A stretch of 64,000 nucleotides of DNA from Flectonema sp. DT1601 (GCA_964019425.1 OZ025814.1:634001-698000), one strand, 5' to 3'. Positions 44,162-59,000 are shown, counted from the stretch's first letter. Program-made: numbers and translations. The notes: generated from the sequence alone by a model not told the origin.

Positions 44162-44290
44162 GTTTAATTTAAAGGAATCACAGCCTGAGTATCTCAAATA
44201 TTTCCTCCCAACAGAATAAAAGGGTGACTGAATCATTATCGATGCCACACTAGTTGCTGAGAACCTTTTTTTCTTTTGGTGAGAGGAATC

Positions 44291-45532
44291 ATGCCAAATC
44301 GGAGACGCTCGCGACCAAGGGATCGGAAGATCAAACCAAAACTAACACTCAATAAAGAAATGCTTTGGAAGTTGTTAGCTGATGGAGCTGGGGAAGACAG
44401 AGTACACTTACAAAAACAACAAGAAAAGCTTCAGAAAACTCAATTTGATGTAATACAAGAAACAATGCAACTTTTAGGTGAATTTAACAAAACAGAAAGT
44501 AGGGAGCAGAACCATCCGATACGAAGCGCTGAAGCGAAGATATCTCCTGTTAGAAAGCGTCACCTTCCATACCCAGATAGTTTTCCGACGGTGATGGCGG
44601 CAGCACCAAGAATGGTTAGTACAGCAGGAAGGGTTTCACCACCCAGAAGTAACTTTTATCAAAGACAACCAGTTCAACCTGTTTCTTATGGACGTCCTTC
44701 TATTACTCCAGAGAGACGCGTATCTCCAGGTAGATCACCACCAACACCAGTTCTTATAGAGTCAGCTGTGTTGGATAGTATATCTGTTAGTGTTATTGCT
44801 GCTTCAGGTGAGGGGATTTATACTGCTATGACACATCCTGATACTACCGTGTTCCAATTTCTTTCAAAAACCATTTCAAACCCATCACTCTATGTTGTTA
44901 GAGTAAGTGGTATTCCTATTCATCATGAATCAAGGATTGGTGATTTATTTATTGGACCCTCATCACTACAACTTTGTATTGAAAGAGATAATGATGTGAC
45001 GGGTATGTTCGCAAAGAAACCATTGCCGGTAAATGCACCAGTCTTAGAGTCGTCTAATGTTAGTAAGACTACAACAAGAACATTGGAATATACTGATTAT
45101 GATCCTCATCAGGGAAGTAATAATATTAACAACAACATCAACGCACTAGCAAGTTCAACTGCCGGTTCAGTTAGTCCTTCGGTGATGTCAACAAGTCAGG
45201 TTCGTATATCACAAGTTACACATCAACCCATACAACCTGCTACACCACCAGCGTCTTCAAAGCCGTATTCATACTTTCAAATTGTGGTGGACGGTGATGC
45301 TACTCCGATCCTCCTTCGTCTGCTTGATTCAATTCCGTTGTCGTCATTGTTTGCATCTCGTTCTCTTGCAAAGTATGCTGGATCTGCTTTGGTATGGGGA
45401 TCAACTACACTTTCGCTTTCAAAATCACCATCGCACTATAACATGCCTACTGCTGTTGGGAAACCAATTCGTCTAACACTACACACTAGTCAGCGTGAGG
45501 ACCTAACAGACTTTGAGCGAAAGGCGAATTAG
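44291..45532 (+). CDS. Protein of unknown function, basic and Ser/Pro-rich N-terminal half
   Basis: 413 residues from the ATG at 44291 (MPNRRRSRPRDRK); the frame is open upstream but has no ATG there. The N-terminus is strongly basic, followed by a short helix (LTLNKEMLWKLLADG) and a coiled stretch. Residues 75-160 are disordered with many SP/TP sites (RVSPGRSPPTP), suggesting kinase regulation. Two segments, about 160-240 and 335-400, look like folded beta-rich domains with related motifs (SVIAASGEGIYTAMT and FQIVVDGDATPILL), perhaps ubiquitin- or PB1-like; this is a weak guess. No catalytic motif is seen. Confidence 0.72.
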   Translation: MPNRRRSRPRDRKIKPKLTLNKEMLWKLLADGAGEDRVHLQKQQEKLQKTQFDVIQETMQLLGEFNKTESREQNHPIRSAEAKISPVRKRHLPYPDSFPTVMAAAPRMVSTAGRVSPPRSNFYQRQPVQPVSYGRPSITPERRVSPGRSPPTPVLIESAVLDSISVSVIAASGEGIYTAMTHPDTTVFQFLSKTISNPSLYVVRVSGIPIHHESRIGDLFIGPSSLQLCIERDNDVTGMFAKKPLPVNAPVLESSNVSKTTTRTLEYTDYDPHQGSNNINNNINALASSTAGSVSPSVMSTSQVRISQVTHQPIQPATPPASSKPYSYFQIVVDGDATPILLRLLDSIPLSSLFASRSLAKYAGSALVWGSTTLSLSKSPSHYNMPTAVGKPIRLTLHTSQREDLTDFERKAN

Positions 45533-45769
45533 TTCTAAAAAAACATATTCTATAAGGAATTATATATTAAATAAAAATGAAAACAGAAAAAAAAAAAAAT
45601 TAAAGAAAAAAAAAAATTGTATTTCTTTTGTAAGTTTTTAAGAAAAAAAAAAAATTGTTGTACTTTTTTTTACTTACGTTATGTTGAATTTTTTTATTTC
45701 GAAATGTGTAGTGAGTTAACAAAATATAAAAAATAAATAAAGGTAAACAAAACAACAACCAACTAAAAC

Positions 45770-46651
45770 ATGGATCACGTGCAACAAGCAACAGATAAAA
45801 TCGATTCTTTGATGACTCCTCAAAACATCGCAAGAGTTAAAAGAGGTCTTCACGGAATTGAAAAAGCAGCAGCATGGGCTGTCTTACATGCGGAACTTTG
45901 TGATTTCGTTATGCAAGTTGGAGTGTTACTGTATGGACCATTGTTTTGTAACACAGCAAACTTAGTAAGGTCAATCAGAGGTCCTGGTTTTGATCAAGTT
46001 AGAGAATCATACAGAGGACTAGTAGAAGAGTATTGGAGCTTTAGAGAAGCGAAAGAAGAACAAGACGGCAAGGTAACTATTGGAGTTATCATCCAAGCTG
46101 TTGATCCTCGTAAGATAGAAAAACTTGGCAAAGGAATGATTTTCGGAATATTTTCATCATTGTGTTTGTTGCAATCACCGAACTGTCAACTACTACAGTG
46201 TGCTGTTTCGATGGGTAATCAGTTCACTACCGTAACCACGTCATTTATTGAACCTCGTCTACTAAGCTGCATTCTTAGTCTTGAAGAGAAACGTCCTGGA
46301 TTCCCTAAAGGCATTGGTAAGTGGGCAACCTTAGGAGTTCGTGCTTTATGTTATTTCATTGCTCATAGACTGGTATCAATCGTTCAATCACCTGTAATAT
46401 TAGCGACAGCAATATCTGAAGCAGCTGACAGCATAGTTGAAGCCATAGTGTTAAAGTATCCGAAAGCAGAGGCATACAAACAATACCTGAGAATTACTTT
46501 AATGGGGATCGGGTTAACAAATGTTTTCGTCCTCCGTGGTCACAATAATCTTCCTCTTCCACTTCGTTTTGCTCTGTACCTACCACTGAAGGTAGAAAGC
46601 ATTCTTTCTATCGTTCCGGGAGTCGCACAGTCATTCGGTCTTATAGGATAA
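45770..46651 (+). CDS. Multi-pass or membrane-associated protein of unknown function
   Basis: 293 residues. The N-terminal third is helical and amphipathic (MDHVQQATDKIDSLM, RVKRGLHGIEKAAAWAVL). Hydrophobic segments lie near 124-150 (GMIFGIFSSLCLLQSPNCQL), 184-230 (ALCYFIAHRLVSIV) and 240-255. Several Gly/Pro breaks and a Leu/Pro-rich end (LPLPLRFALYLPLKVE) suggest helices lying in or on a membrane. The layout has some likeness to peroxisomal PEX11-type proteins, but I see no diagnostic motif. Upstream is an A-rich leader of about 50 bases; start chosen as the first ATG. Confidence 0.72.
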   Translation: MDHVQQATDKIDSLMTPQNIARVKRGLHGIEKAAAWAVLHAELCDFVMQVGVLLYGPLFCNTANLVRSIRGPGFDQVRESYRGLVEEYWSFREAKEEQDGKVTIGVIIQAVDPRKIEKLGKGMIFGIFSSLCLLQSPNCQLLQCAVSMGNQFTTVTTSFIEPRLLSCILSLEEKRPGFPKGIGKWATLGVRALCYFIAHRLVSIVQSPVILATAISEAADSIVEAIVLKYPKAEAYKQYLRITLMGIGLTNVFVLRGHNNLPLPLRFALYLPLKVESILSIVPGVAQSFGLIG

Positions 46652-47034
46652 GTAGCAGTACTTATAAAGTGATTTCCTTCCTGACCTACTTATGTTACTT
46701 ACACAGCCACTAGTGTTACGTGTCAACGAGATTTCGTTGCTATTTTTTTTTTTTTTTTTGTCCCCTTTCTGTATTCAGTTTGTGCTTACCGTTTTAGCTT
46801 TAGTCGCGCGACTAAACGTTGAATTTTCTTTCAATGTCAAGTAACTTGTTGGGGGATAGGGGAGTTATCTCTTTTTTTTTTCAGATCTTTTTATTTTTAT
46901 TTTTAATAATGTTTGCTAGTGAACTACGTTATCATTATAATTATGACCTGTCACATTACCCCTCTCAGGTCACTAAAAAAAGGAAATCCCAACACAACAC
47001 AAAGTTAAAAAAGAATAACCAACTTGGCAGCGAG
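46652..47034. other. Spacer and probable leader of the giant FYVE gene
   Basis: A T run at 46743-46759 and several pyrimidine-AG sites (46885, 46968). The reading frame of the next gene is open from 46834 but encodes poly-Phe and low-complexity sequence, so the upstream ATGs are probably not used. Confidence 0.5.
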
Positions 47035-50000
47035 ATGCCCTCATGGGAAATTGACGGCACAAATTGCGCAGCGTGCAATGTGCGGTTTTCAAAGCTGACG
47101 GGAACACTGAAGCATCACTGCAGAAAATGTAAGAACGTGTTTTGTGGTAAGTGTACAGGCAAGAAATTAAATTTAACAGAGGAAAGCTCGGGATCACGTG
47201 AAAGGGTCTGCGACAAGTGTTTTACAGAAGTAAAGGAAGAACGTGAGAAGGAGAGTGATTTTCAGTTACCAGATTTACCTGAAGCTCAATCAAAGCCTGT
47301 TGAAGCTAGTGATGCTGTGAAGAAGATGTTGGCAGAAAAGAAATCAGATTTCAACTTGAACGCCATCATCCACAGAAGATGCTTTGCAGATCTTCTCTCA
47401 CCAGAAGCTATTCAGTACAGACCAACAAGAGCTGAATATGAACCAGACTTGTTAGCTGACAGCACAGTTGATAGATATCAGGAATCAGCTGAGAAGTATG
47501 CCGAAGAAACAATTCAAGCTCTCGGTATCAAATCAAGATTTGAGAGTACCCTTCAAGCTGTGTCTCGTTCTATCAGACATAGTAATGATTCTCACGTTCA
47601 GTACATTAATAGATGTATCGAAATGGCGTTAGGATTTACTCAGAGTCTTCCATCAACTGGAACATCAGAAAAAGACATGTGTACAAAACTATTCCAGTCT
47701 ATTAGTTACTTGCGCACTAGAATCGATGAAGTTCGTGTTGGTGAAGGTTTTTTAGTTCCGGTTTTCTGGGCAAAGAAGACTCCGTCAGAAGAAGAACAAG
47801 ATGATCAGGGTCACGGAGTGTTTTTGTTATTTCACAAAGTCAGTTCGGATATGTTTCGTGTTGCTGTTGCTAATTATGGTGAAGGTCAAGACTACCACCC
47901 TTATAATATTGATAACACGACTGTATCAGCTGGTCAATATCAAAGAAAACAACCATACGTTACTGGAAAGTTAGCATCTCTTGAAAAGGTACGAAATGGA
48001 TGGTTTTGGTACTTCGTATTGGAACAGCTGTACGAACCTAATGAGAAAAACGGTCCTAAATTCGTGTACGAAGTGCTACTTCCATATCTGGTTCAGGAAC
48101 CTCCTTCACACGCAGGCATAGCAAATGGATTTGAATCGAATTGGGTTAACAAAAGTCACGGAGGTGACATCTCATTTGGACGATCACTTATCACTGGAGC
48201 GAAGTGGCTCATCGCTTGTAATGAAAACTTCTCTAAGTTGTCATCTTCATTCGATGCTCTAATTAGACTCACAGTAATAGAAGGTCATCTTTCATCTACT
48301 AGTGAATGTTCATGTAGTGAATTGGAAGCTTTACAGGTTGGAATTAAAACTGCTGCGCGTTATGGGATTGGGTTGGAGCAAACAGCAGAATCTGACTTTT
48401 GCAAGAGACTAAGAATTGCACACGATAAGATTATGAATATGAAACCAGTAGCTCTTAGTGCTACTGCGATTGCGGCTAAACCAAGTCCTCCTGTGTTGAT
48501 GTCACTGGAATTACCAACGGGTGAAGAAAATGCTTTTATATTCAGAGGTTTTAACGTGATGGATAAATCAACATACAGAAATCTTGAGGAGCTTGCAGGT
48601 GAAAAAGTCAAACCAAGAATGCTTCTTCCCTTCAACACTGTTTGTATTAAAGATTCCGTTGAAACACCTGCTGATTGTCTTTTAGCTTTTAAAACAGCGA
48701 TTGATGCCATCGGGTTGTTGTTCGCGCAGTCATCAGAAATTCCTAATTACACTCAAATGATTTTTATGTTGATAGCTCACTTATTTACGAGAGTAATCCC
48801 TGTTCCGTTACCTCTCGATGCGGATAGAAAGCATTGTTTTTGGAGAAGGCAGGATTTCAGATATGAAACACAGCAAACCCTATTACAGCAGTTAGACTCG
48901 TTGTCTAGATCATTTACGTCAGTGTCTCTGACTCAAAGAGAGAACAGAGACCTCGATTGTAGGATTATTGTCTCGTATGCCATCCAAACTCTGACTGACT
49001 GTATTGGTCGTATCTGTGCGACAGATACACCATCGTTGTTGTCACTTCACTTTTCAGGAAATGTTCCTATTTGTAAGGGTTCAAAGATTATGGCACCAGT
49101 ACAGCCGTACTGTTTAGCCCATGACGACTTCGTCAGTAAGACTGATGACATCCTTCTGTTTTGGCCTGAAATGACAAACACTCGTACTCTTATACTCGAC
49201 TATTGGAAATACATGGAGAAGAATATTAAACCTGATCACATTATATTTGGTTTCCGTGATTGCATTGTTACAGAAGCAGAACACGGATTTATTAATCAAC
49301 TATCCTTATCTAGCGGCCATGGTGCTATTGGAGGACCATCAATGTTACAGGCATTGACTGGAACTGGATCAGAAGCATGGTTGGTTACGGTGTGTCCAGA
49401 ATTTAGATACTTAAGAGATGTTACCTTTAGAACTATAATGCTATTCAGTCACTTGCAGAATTCACTTCCAAGTTCAGACAAATACCTCAACACTCACGCT
49501 ATACTTCATTGGAAAGATGTCAGAGGAGCAGTTGACAAGTATGGAGAATTAAAGCCTGGTCAAAGACACAAAATCAGAGTCACTGGATTCAAAGGTGTTG
49601 ACTTAAGCCCGTGTATGACGTCACCAAAGGCACACGCTAAGAGGAATATTTTAAACCGATTTTATGATAAAATTGTTGGTGATAAAACTCGTCTAAGGAA
49701 CGAATCTCCTGCCAGCATGGCAGTTCTACTGGGAGAGAATGTTAAGTGTGAAGAAGATGTTTTATTTTGTGAAAAGCTTCCTGACTTTAAGCAATCTCTT
49801 ACTGGACATCAACGAGAATTGTTATTTTCGTTTCCGACAGCTCCGGCTGTGTTGATTCCGTTGTTGTTACCGTTTCTAGCAAATCATGAAAAGATTCAGT
49901 GTCTTGCTGATCCTCAAGTCCAGCAGTTGTTAGATGCTGCTCTCTTCGAACCAGGAACTTGGAGACAAGACACTGAAGTAACAGAAACACAAATACCGGC

Positions 50001-53000
50001 ATCAAACAGAGACCATTTATCGACACCTGCTGGACGACTTATGTATGAATTGTCAAATAGTAACGTCGTTTTAGACACTTGTGTTTCTATGCTGACAATC
50101 GCATTAGAAAAAGACTCTGGCAGATACAGTAGTCCAAGTGCTGTTGTGTTATTATGTGCTACTAGAGTAGTGTGTCGAATCATAAGGTATCTTAACATGA
50201 TTATTCAGTCACTAGAATTAGGTGATACAGATAATAAATATTGCAGGGGTATCAGAGCTCCTGATTTGGGTGTCGGGATTACTTTAGAATCATTGAAGAG
50301 TAAGAAATCACTTATTTTGGATATTCTCACGAATTCTGTTTTTGGAAAATTATTATCTTGGATTGAACTTGATGAGTTGGCTGAGAAGAATACGCAACAG
50401 GCTTGTAAAATATTTGCTCACATTGTTTTGATTTTTGAAGGATTCTTAGAACAAGACTACATTGACACATTCGATGATGAAAAAGTTGGATTTGAGTTAC
50501 CGATCTGTGCTATGATGACCTCACAGGTTTACCTTTCAACTTACCACGATTGGGGTTGTGGTGATATCGGAGCTTCAGAGTTAGAGATATCGGACGTATT
50601 TGAAAAGACCAGAAGAGTTATCTTCAGACTGTTTACAGACAATGAACCGATCAGAAATATCGCTTTGGATGTCTCAAAGAAGATAATTAGTTCAGGACTG
50701 ATTACAAAAAAAGCTGAACAGAGCAAATGGGTCTCTTCAGTTTCAGTACCTGGAGCCTTCTTTGACGTTATGGCAAATCAAACAGAGAACTCTTTAATAC
50801 CACATCCGGATGAAAATTATGCAGCGTGGCTTCATAGAATTACTTCAGCTGATAATTGTATTTCAATAAATATTAATAACGGAGTCTTCTCTCACAAGAA
50901 AAAAGACATTGGAAAACTACCAAACTGGGTACGTGAATCTCCCGATTACTTAGAGTATTTTGGTGATACTGTTTTGAAATGTGCTAATCTTGGTGCGACA
51001 GAAAACAGAAGAATCTACAGGCTAGTTGGTGTTGAGGGAACTTATGACGTTCATGCATGGAAAGAAGACATCAGAGGGCCTGAACCAGCATTAGAAAGAG
51101 TGAGCTTAACATCAAAAACATTTGACAATGCCAGCACATGGGTTCGCAATAGAATTATTCAAGAAGCGGGTACAAACCCGATGTTGATATCAAAAGAAAT
51201 GGATCTGAGAGTAATATTTGAAAATGATAAACGTGCGCATCTTGCTGGAGTTCATCCCGTGACTGTAAAACCAATTTATGTTGAACTTTTGAATTCACCT
51301 CCGGTGTTAACCATGTACCAACTTATTGAATGTGGTCGTAGATACTTTAAAAGACAAATCTACACAACTGATACCGTATCATCATTTTACAGTCCTCATC
51401 AAGGAACTGGTTCTCTCGCTTCGGGATCAAGCCAACGGTACAGCAGACAAGGTAATGAGTGGACTCTTGCTGCAGGTAGACACGATGATGATTTCACTAC
51501 TGAAGCTTCGGTTCAAATTTTCAAAACTGAGAATAAAGTTCAAAGAATGCTCTTATTACCCAGATTATTAGTTGGTATAATCCCAGTTACTTTACTGGAA
51601 CAATATACATTCTGGGAGGATAAGGGTGGTGAAGAAGGTCAAGGACTCAGCAATGAAACCAACGGTCTGATAACAGCCAATTCAAAAACAGATGATTCGA
51701 CGATGGAAATTAAAATTGATAATTCAAAAGCTCGTATTCAGAGAACTACATCAAAACTCGATGGAACCACAGAAACACTTCAGTTGCTAAACTTAATGGC
51801 TTCTGGAACACAGGCTGCGGAGGAGTATGCAAGAATCTTCTGCAGACTTGAGAATATGTCTCACATACTAATTTGGTGTACAATCTCAGAGTCTTCTTCT
51901 GATGTAATAATCGTTAAGAGAGTTGAATTACCGAGACTAAGACTTACCTTTACACAATCACAATATGGTCTTGGATGTGACCAACACACTGGATACTATC
52001 TGAACACGTCATCATTAGATGAATCAACGCTTAAGTTAACTGATTCATTCTCAGGTGGTTGTATTGTATTATCAAAAGCAACTGGTGAACTTGCTATCTT
52101 AACATCATCTACAGCGGAACCACTTCGTCCAAAGGTTGCTGGTATCACTAATGAACCTCTTTCATGGGTGGAAAGACACATGCCATCTCAATTGCTATTC
52201 AGAAGACACGAAGATAATTGGGTTGACGGACTACCATCTGAAGCCAGACATCACATTTACTATATCCACAGCTGTCATTCTTTACTCAGAGCTCCTGCAG
52301 TTGCCAGCAACTTATACTTGCTATTATGTCTAGCGCTGAGACGTAAATATGTGCAAGTTGCAGAAATGGCGTCTAGGCTGGGAGAGGTATCCGGAAAAGA
52401 AGAAAGCAGATTATTTAAAGGAATAATTGATACTTTATTAGAATCAAAGGAAAACCCGGATGCTGCTGCATGCAGAATTCGTATTGGAACCAGCATAGCA
52501 CAACACTGCTCTTCTGTGTCTTTTGATCGTATCAACCCATCGTGGAATGAGTCTCATGATATTAAGGTGTACACTATGAGCAGAGCTCTTGTTAACAGTG
52601 CCATAGCAATTTCTGCTGAAGATGAGTTTAGACTGCTTACGAAACACAGAGATAGCCTTCCTAGAGATTGTCATAATAGAGAACGAGCACTCAAGACGCT
52701 GTTAGACAAAGAGAGCAGTCACGGAGACACATTCATTCCAGATTATCCAAAGAAAATGATAGTGAAAAGTAAAAACATTCCTTATGATGCTTTACGAATT
52801 GATCCTAGCCTCGACCTTTCAACTTGTATAGACGCAATTAGCACCAGTAAAGTTCTTCCAAAGAAGAAGGAAGGTTCTGACAAGGATCCAAGAATGAGGA
52901 CGGGATCACTGGCAATCGCAGCAATGAGTCAGGTTAAGTCAAGGGGATACTTAAATGCTTTGTTTGTTTATGAAGTATACAGATCTTCTATTCAGTTAAA

Positions 53001-56000
53001 AATCTACAACGATGATAGCTGTGTTGCATTAGGATCATTATTAACCCGATACATGTATTTTAAAAAGAATACCAGTGGTGATAAACTTCTTCACGCAATG
53101 GACCAACTGATCCTCACCGAAGCTGACAGAAAACTGTTGCCGGATCTTCCTTCGGAAGAGGAAATCCAAGCAGAGCTTGATAAAAATAAAAAACAAAATA
53201 TTTTTGTAAGAGCAGTTTCGTCAACAACGACACCTGGATCGCTTCGTATGGCTGCTCTTAATAAAGCTGTTGAAAAATTGAAAGGGCTTCTTAAGGGTAA
53301 GCCTCCAGCCTTTTTTACATACCACGACTACTTAGCTCCATCACCTATTAGTGGAATGCATGCAGCTCTTTGTTGGAAGACATCCAACTACATCACAGAT
53401 GTCTCGTCAACGTCAGTTCAATGTGATTTTGCTTCAGCTCAATTCCCTCTGAGAGAGTTAGCTGACGACTTCACAGAAACAAATTCATCATCTGCTGTTG
53501 CAAGTTGGTTATCCGAATTTAAATCTATCGTTGAAAAAGATCAACTGGGAACTCACGTCTCAGAATCTTTAACCAACGTGATTACCAGGGGAGGTAAACA
53601 ATCAAACACAATGAGAAATGGAAACAAATCAAAACTAGAAGATTTAATTGTTATTATTGATCGTGTGAAGAGGGATACACAAAGAGATGTGACTGCAGCA
53701 GAGCATCAAATGACTGAAAGCTTCAACCCAACAGAGAATACGATTGGAAGAATAGCACAGACCACCCAATCGTATGACATTGCTTCAATAATCAGATTGT
53801 ATTTATCATCGGAGAAGGCTGCAACTGAATATCCTGATCAGTTGTGGAAACCAGTTACTAATTGGTTGTTATTGCAGTCGAGATTAACTCAATTACAAGC
53901 TTGTGAGTTACAAGCGAGATCCATTATGAGTTTGATTGACGATGATCAACCCACATCAGTACAATTAGAGACTCTCGCTAATCTATTATTAGCAAAGAGA
54001 TATCACGTTACAAATGATAGTTCAAACAACGCTACGGTTGATCCAAGAATGCTTGTTTTTGAATTTGCGACGAGCATTATTCTTCGTCAGCCTCAAGTGC
54101 AACTTCTTGCAGATCTTATCGAAAGTACAACAAAAGGAATAGCAAACGTAAAGCAACTTATTATGGGACAGGGTAAGACAACAGTAATCACACCACTGTT
54201 ATCATTAATATTAGCTGATAGAAGAACTTTAATAATGGTTTGTATGCCTAAGGCTCTAATTGATTTCAGTCGATCCGTTTTGTTAGATGTCTTCTCAAGT
54301 CCAGTCATCCCTCGTCCAATCCTCACCTTAGAATTTCAACGTTCTCACAACTTAACTGAAGCTCTACATGACAGGTTGGTTGCTGCTAAGGAATCGAGAG
54401 GTATAGTTATGTCTCATCCGACTACTGTGAAATCAATGTTACTTAAGATTGTGTTGTGCTTAAATACACTATCGTCAGATGACTACAGGATGGATGAAGA
54501 AGTAGCTGAGTATGATGCTGCTTCATTCGCAACAAAAGTATCCACGCAGGTCAGTCGGTTTGTCGGGGGAAGTGAAGCTGTTGGAATGGCTAATCAAGAC
54601 AGAGGTAGTTTAGAACGTGAAGTTCATTTTGGAAGAAAGATTTTTAAGATGTTTGAATTGCAATCAGTTCTTCTCATGGATGAAATTGATCTGATTATGC
54701 ATCCTTTGAAATCAGAATTAAACTGGCCTCTGGGAGTACGTTACTCTCTGGACCTATCAGACACAACAAGTCTAGATGGTATGGCAGGGTTTAGGTATAG
54801 ATTACCATGGTTTCTATTGGAACTAGTCTTTGCCGTATCAGGTTCCAGTACTTCACCTCTTCACGAACTTTCTGAAAACGGTCCAATGCAGGAAACCCTT
54901 TCTCAGCTTAAGACTGTCTTTCAAGATGGATTAAAAAATTCAAAGTTAACAAACGTTCCTCATCTCACACTTTTAAATGAAACTTTCTACACAGAAAGTA
55001 TCGTTCCTTTATTGAGGAAGTGTGCTGCAACGTGGTTACAGAAATATATTCATTTGAAGACACCAGAGATTGAGAAATTCTTAATAGAAGGTCACATGAA
55101 GGCTTCGCAAGCTGATAAAGATTCAAAGGCTTTGAATCTTACATTAGATTGGTTGGATTCTTTCTTACCTCATGTGTTACAAAAGATTCACAGACAATCA
55201 TTTGGTTACCTCACACAACCAGAGTTAACAAAGGCTTTGGTAGAGCAACCTGATATGCCAAAAAGTAGAATTCACCTTGCAGTTCCGTTTATTGGTAAAG
55301 ATACACCATCACCAAGCTCAGAATTCCAGCATCCTGATGTAGCAATTGGTTTTACAATCCACGCCTATAAACAAAGTGGCATGAGAGAGTCTGACCTAAC
55401 AATTTTCATCAACCAAATGAAAAAGAAATTCTACACAGATGACACCCAACCTCGTCACAAGCGAGCAGCTGCAATGGAATACGTTTCTTGTATGAAAGAA
55501 ATGTGCTGCAGGGTTGATGGCTACGATTGGAAAGGTAATTACATAGAACCTAAAAACAGAGGAAAAAACATCGATCAAGAAGACAAAAAAGTTAACTACA
55601 AAGAAACAGCTCGTGAAACCCGTCAAAGAAAAGAAATGTGGCAGCTGCCTGTCGTCAACACTCAAGACTCGTATCAAATGTCAGTCGTTGCGAAATATCT
55701 TTTGAAATCTGATAGGGCAGTTCAGTGGTTTCTATTTGAATATGCATTCCCTGTAACACTATTGAAATCAACAAGACAGCTCTCTGCGTCTGGACAAGAA
55801 CTTGGTAATGGAATTATATCAGGCAAGAGAGCTGGTTTCTCAGGTACACCTCAGGACCTACTTCCTCTTGAGATGGGTCCTTGTGGACATGCTCCATATG
55901 ACGACGGTGACATGATAGCAACGTTAGGAAATGTTGACGTTATATCAGTGACTGATGTTGATTCAAGGGATCCTTTGTCTATTTTAGAAAGAGTTGCCAA

Positions 56001-59000
56001 CTCATCATCAAAGTACACTGCTCTCATTGACACTGGAGCTCTCATCACTGGCATGTCAAATAAAAAGGTTGCTGACTACTTAATGACTCAAGACGTCATG
56101 AGGGATAAATTTCAAGGTGTTGTTTACCTTGATGAAGATGACAGACGTATGGTCAGATTAAGAAATGGAAAATGTATTTTGTTCGGTCAATGTGGTTTAA
56201 CCATCGCTCAGAGATTTACATTCTATGATCACATCCATACAACTGGTATGGACATCAAGCAAAGTATTGTGTGTACAGCTTTCCTTACTGTATCACCATC
56301 AATGGTGTTTAGAGACTATGCTCAAGGTGCGTACAGAATGCGTGGTCTTGGTAACGGTCAAACACTTGATATCTTAGTCCCTCCAGAAGCAAAGGATGTC
56401 TGTAATGAAGCAATCTCAATGAAATCATCTGGTGGCTTTGAATTAACTCGTCAACTTCAATTAGTTCAGTGGATGCTTCAAAAGGAAGCAGAAGCAGTTG
56501 ATCATCAGAAGACTATTTTACACAAGCAATGCATCAACAATCTATGGCGTAAGGCTGGTTTTAAAAATGTATTAGACACTGCAACGAGTCCAAAGGATCA
56601 CACAGCCAACTTAGAAATCCTTCGAGAAACAGTTGAGACTACCATCCGAAACACAGTTGCTAAACGTGATAAGACTGCCGAGGGTATTGGTATCGATCCA
56701 ACAGCTAAGCAGTATGCTTTGAATAAAAAGAAATTCACGATTGAACTTGACGACGATACGAAATTAGTCGCGACCAACATCAGCAAAATGTCAACGGAAT
56801 TGAGAAAACGTGTGAAGACAAATCACCACAGCCTGGGATTAGAAGGTGAGGAAACTCACATGTCTGGTGAAGCAGAAGACGAACAAGAAGTAGAACAAGA
56901 ACAGGAACAGGAAGATGAACAAGAACAAGAACAAGAGATCAGTAAGGAAGCAGATGTGGTTGAGGATCAATGTGGTAATCTTAACACCAAAAGGAAACCT
57001 TGGGAACCATTCCGTTGGGAAATTCACGATCTTCAAAACGCACCATCTCATCTCGATCAGTTCTCCCCATTTAATGAATACGTTCCTTCAGCGAGATCAG
57101 AAATAGCTGCTCTTCCTTTTCCTGAATTTATGCACTACTCAACTAACTGGATGCATCTACCTAATAGTAATAAACAAGGAAGACATAAGAATATTGTAGC
57201 ATACTTAGATGTGTTTCCGCAACCAGAAGATACTCAGATACTTACTGATGATCAGGCTTTAGCTGAATTACACATTAGTCAATTAGAGACAGCGTTTAGA
57301 CTGTTTTCTAGAAGTAATGAAACTAATACGTTATCGTGGGATGAGACTTCGCATTTATTGGATACGATGAGTCTCGGGTTTAATGATTTTACTAAGGAAA
57401 GGATTGTTGATAGAATGGAAAAGTCTGCGGGAACAGCATGGGATAAGAAACATATCTCATACAGTCAGATTATTGAAGGTCTTTCATCAATGGAAATATA
57501 TCAACTAAAGACTAGTAGATTCTCAATAGTACTGAGTCTTGAAGAGTTGGAACACTTCAGAGCTGTCATTCACAAGGTTGATCATATCCCAATAGCAATA
57601 AGAATCCCGCACTACAGAGGAACTCTTGACGATACTTTATTACAATGCACGTCTGCTTACTTAAAATTATCAAATCTAGGATCACATCAGTCTGAAGCAG
57701 TTGAAAGTTGCTTACAATTCATTGACTGTATCCCTAACATGACCCAAACATCATTGTCATGGGTCTTAAGACTTTTACGTGTTAAACCATCATTGAGAAA
57801 AGAATTTTGGAAGGCTCAACGTCTCTTAAAAAGAAGAACTGTAAAGAGTTGGATGGAATTATCCGTCTCGTTGGTTCTCACTGAGGAAGCTGAATATGGA
57901 AAACTTCAAGCAAAGACAGTCAGAGAAAGAGTTAAGATTGCAATGCTAAACAGAGGATGGGGTCCGGAATCGACATTTACCAAATTAGACCGTTCTGCGA
58001 CGGGTTGTCTCGGCATTCAAGAGTTCAAAATGGGCTTGAAATTCTTAGATGTTGGACACACCATATCTGAAGCTGCCTGGCATGACGCTGTTCGTTATGT
58101 GTTTATTGAAATAAACCCTAAGTTAAGAGCGAAGGTTGACAACTTAATTGTAACAAAAGAAGAATTCAAAACATATTTTCAAATAACTGATGAAGACAAA
58201 GAGCGATTGAGAGCTGGTCCACTTCCGGAATTTTGGAATGAAGACGAATCGAACCTTCCAGAAGAAATTCCAATCACTGAAATCCCTGCTGAAGGTTTTG
58301 CCTCTTTAGACAAAACAAGATTAACAGTAAACCATCGCTTTAAAATCCAAGCGAAGCATCTTGTTAACTTTACTCCTGTATGGAATTCCTTAAAGAGTGA
58401 TGCTGGTTCACAGGAGGGTCACTTAATGTCAATTTGGGCAGCTGATCCTGGACCTCAGAACCTTCGTTATCGTTTTGTAATATTCGGAGACTACGTTAGG
58501 AATACTCTCACGATGCCAGTTCATAAAGAATCAGGTCTTGATTTACATCGTCAAAAAATTAAATTACCATGCAAGGCTTGGCTTATCACAGACTTAGACG
58601 CATACTACTGGTCAACTGTTATGAAACTAGACCAGTGGATAGAGAGTAGATTTCCAAAGCCAGTTGGTTATCACTTATTGTGGTTTTTAAAGGTTGCTGA
58701 GCCTGTCTATGTATGGGAACCACTTGCTCCTGAAGGATACGTAAAGGGTGGGCTTGTTGCGACGACAACGCCAGAGCCTCCAAGTAAGGATGCTCCTTAT
58801 AGGTGTTTACCTGCGAATTGGTCAACGTGGAATGTTGAAGACCATCCAAGAATGCAAATCTGGAAGGAATCATGGATGGGAAGTGAGGTAATATTCTCCA
58901 TCGATCCTGCGTGTGGATTGTTCACAACTGAAAAACCACCTGTCAATTATTTCACTCAAACTATGGCACCTGCTAACAAGTCAATGATGTTTTCAAACAT

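Noticed and set aside
46819-47034. Upstream extension of the giant FYVE gene
   Set aside because: Poly-Phe and low-complexity residues, with splice-acceptor-like sites inside; the ATG at 47035 directly precedes the FYVE finger.
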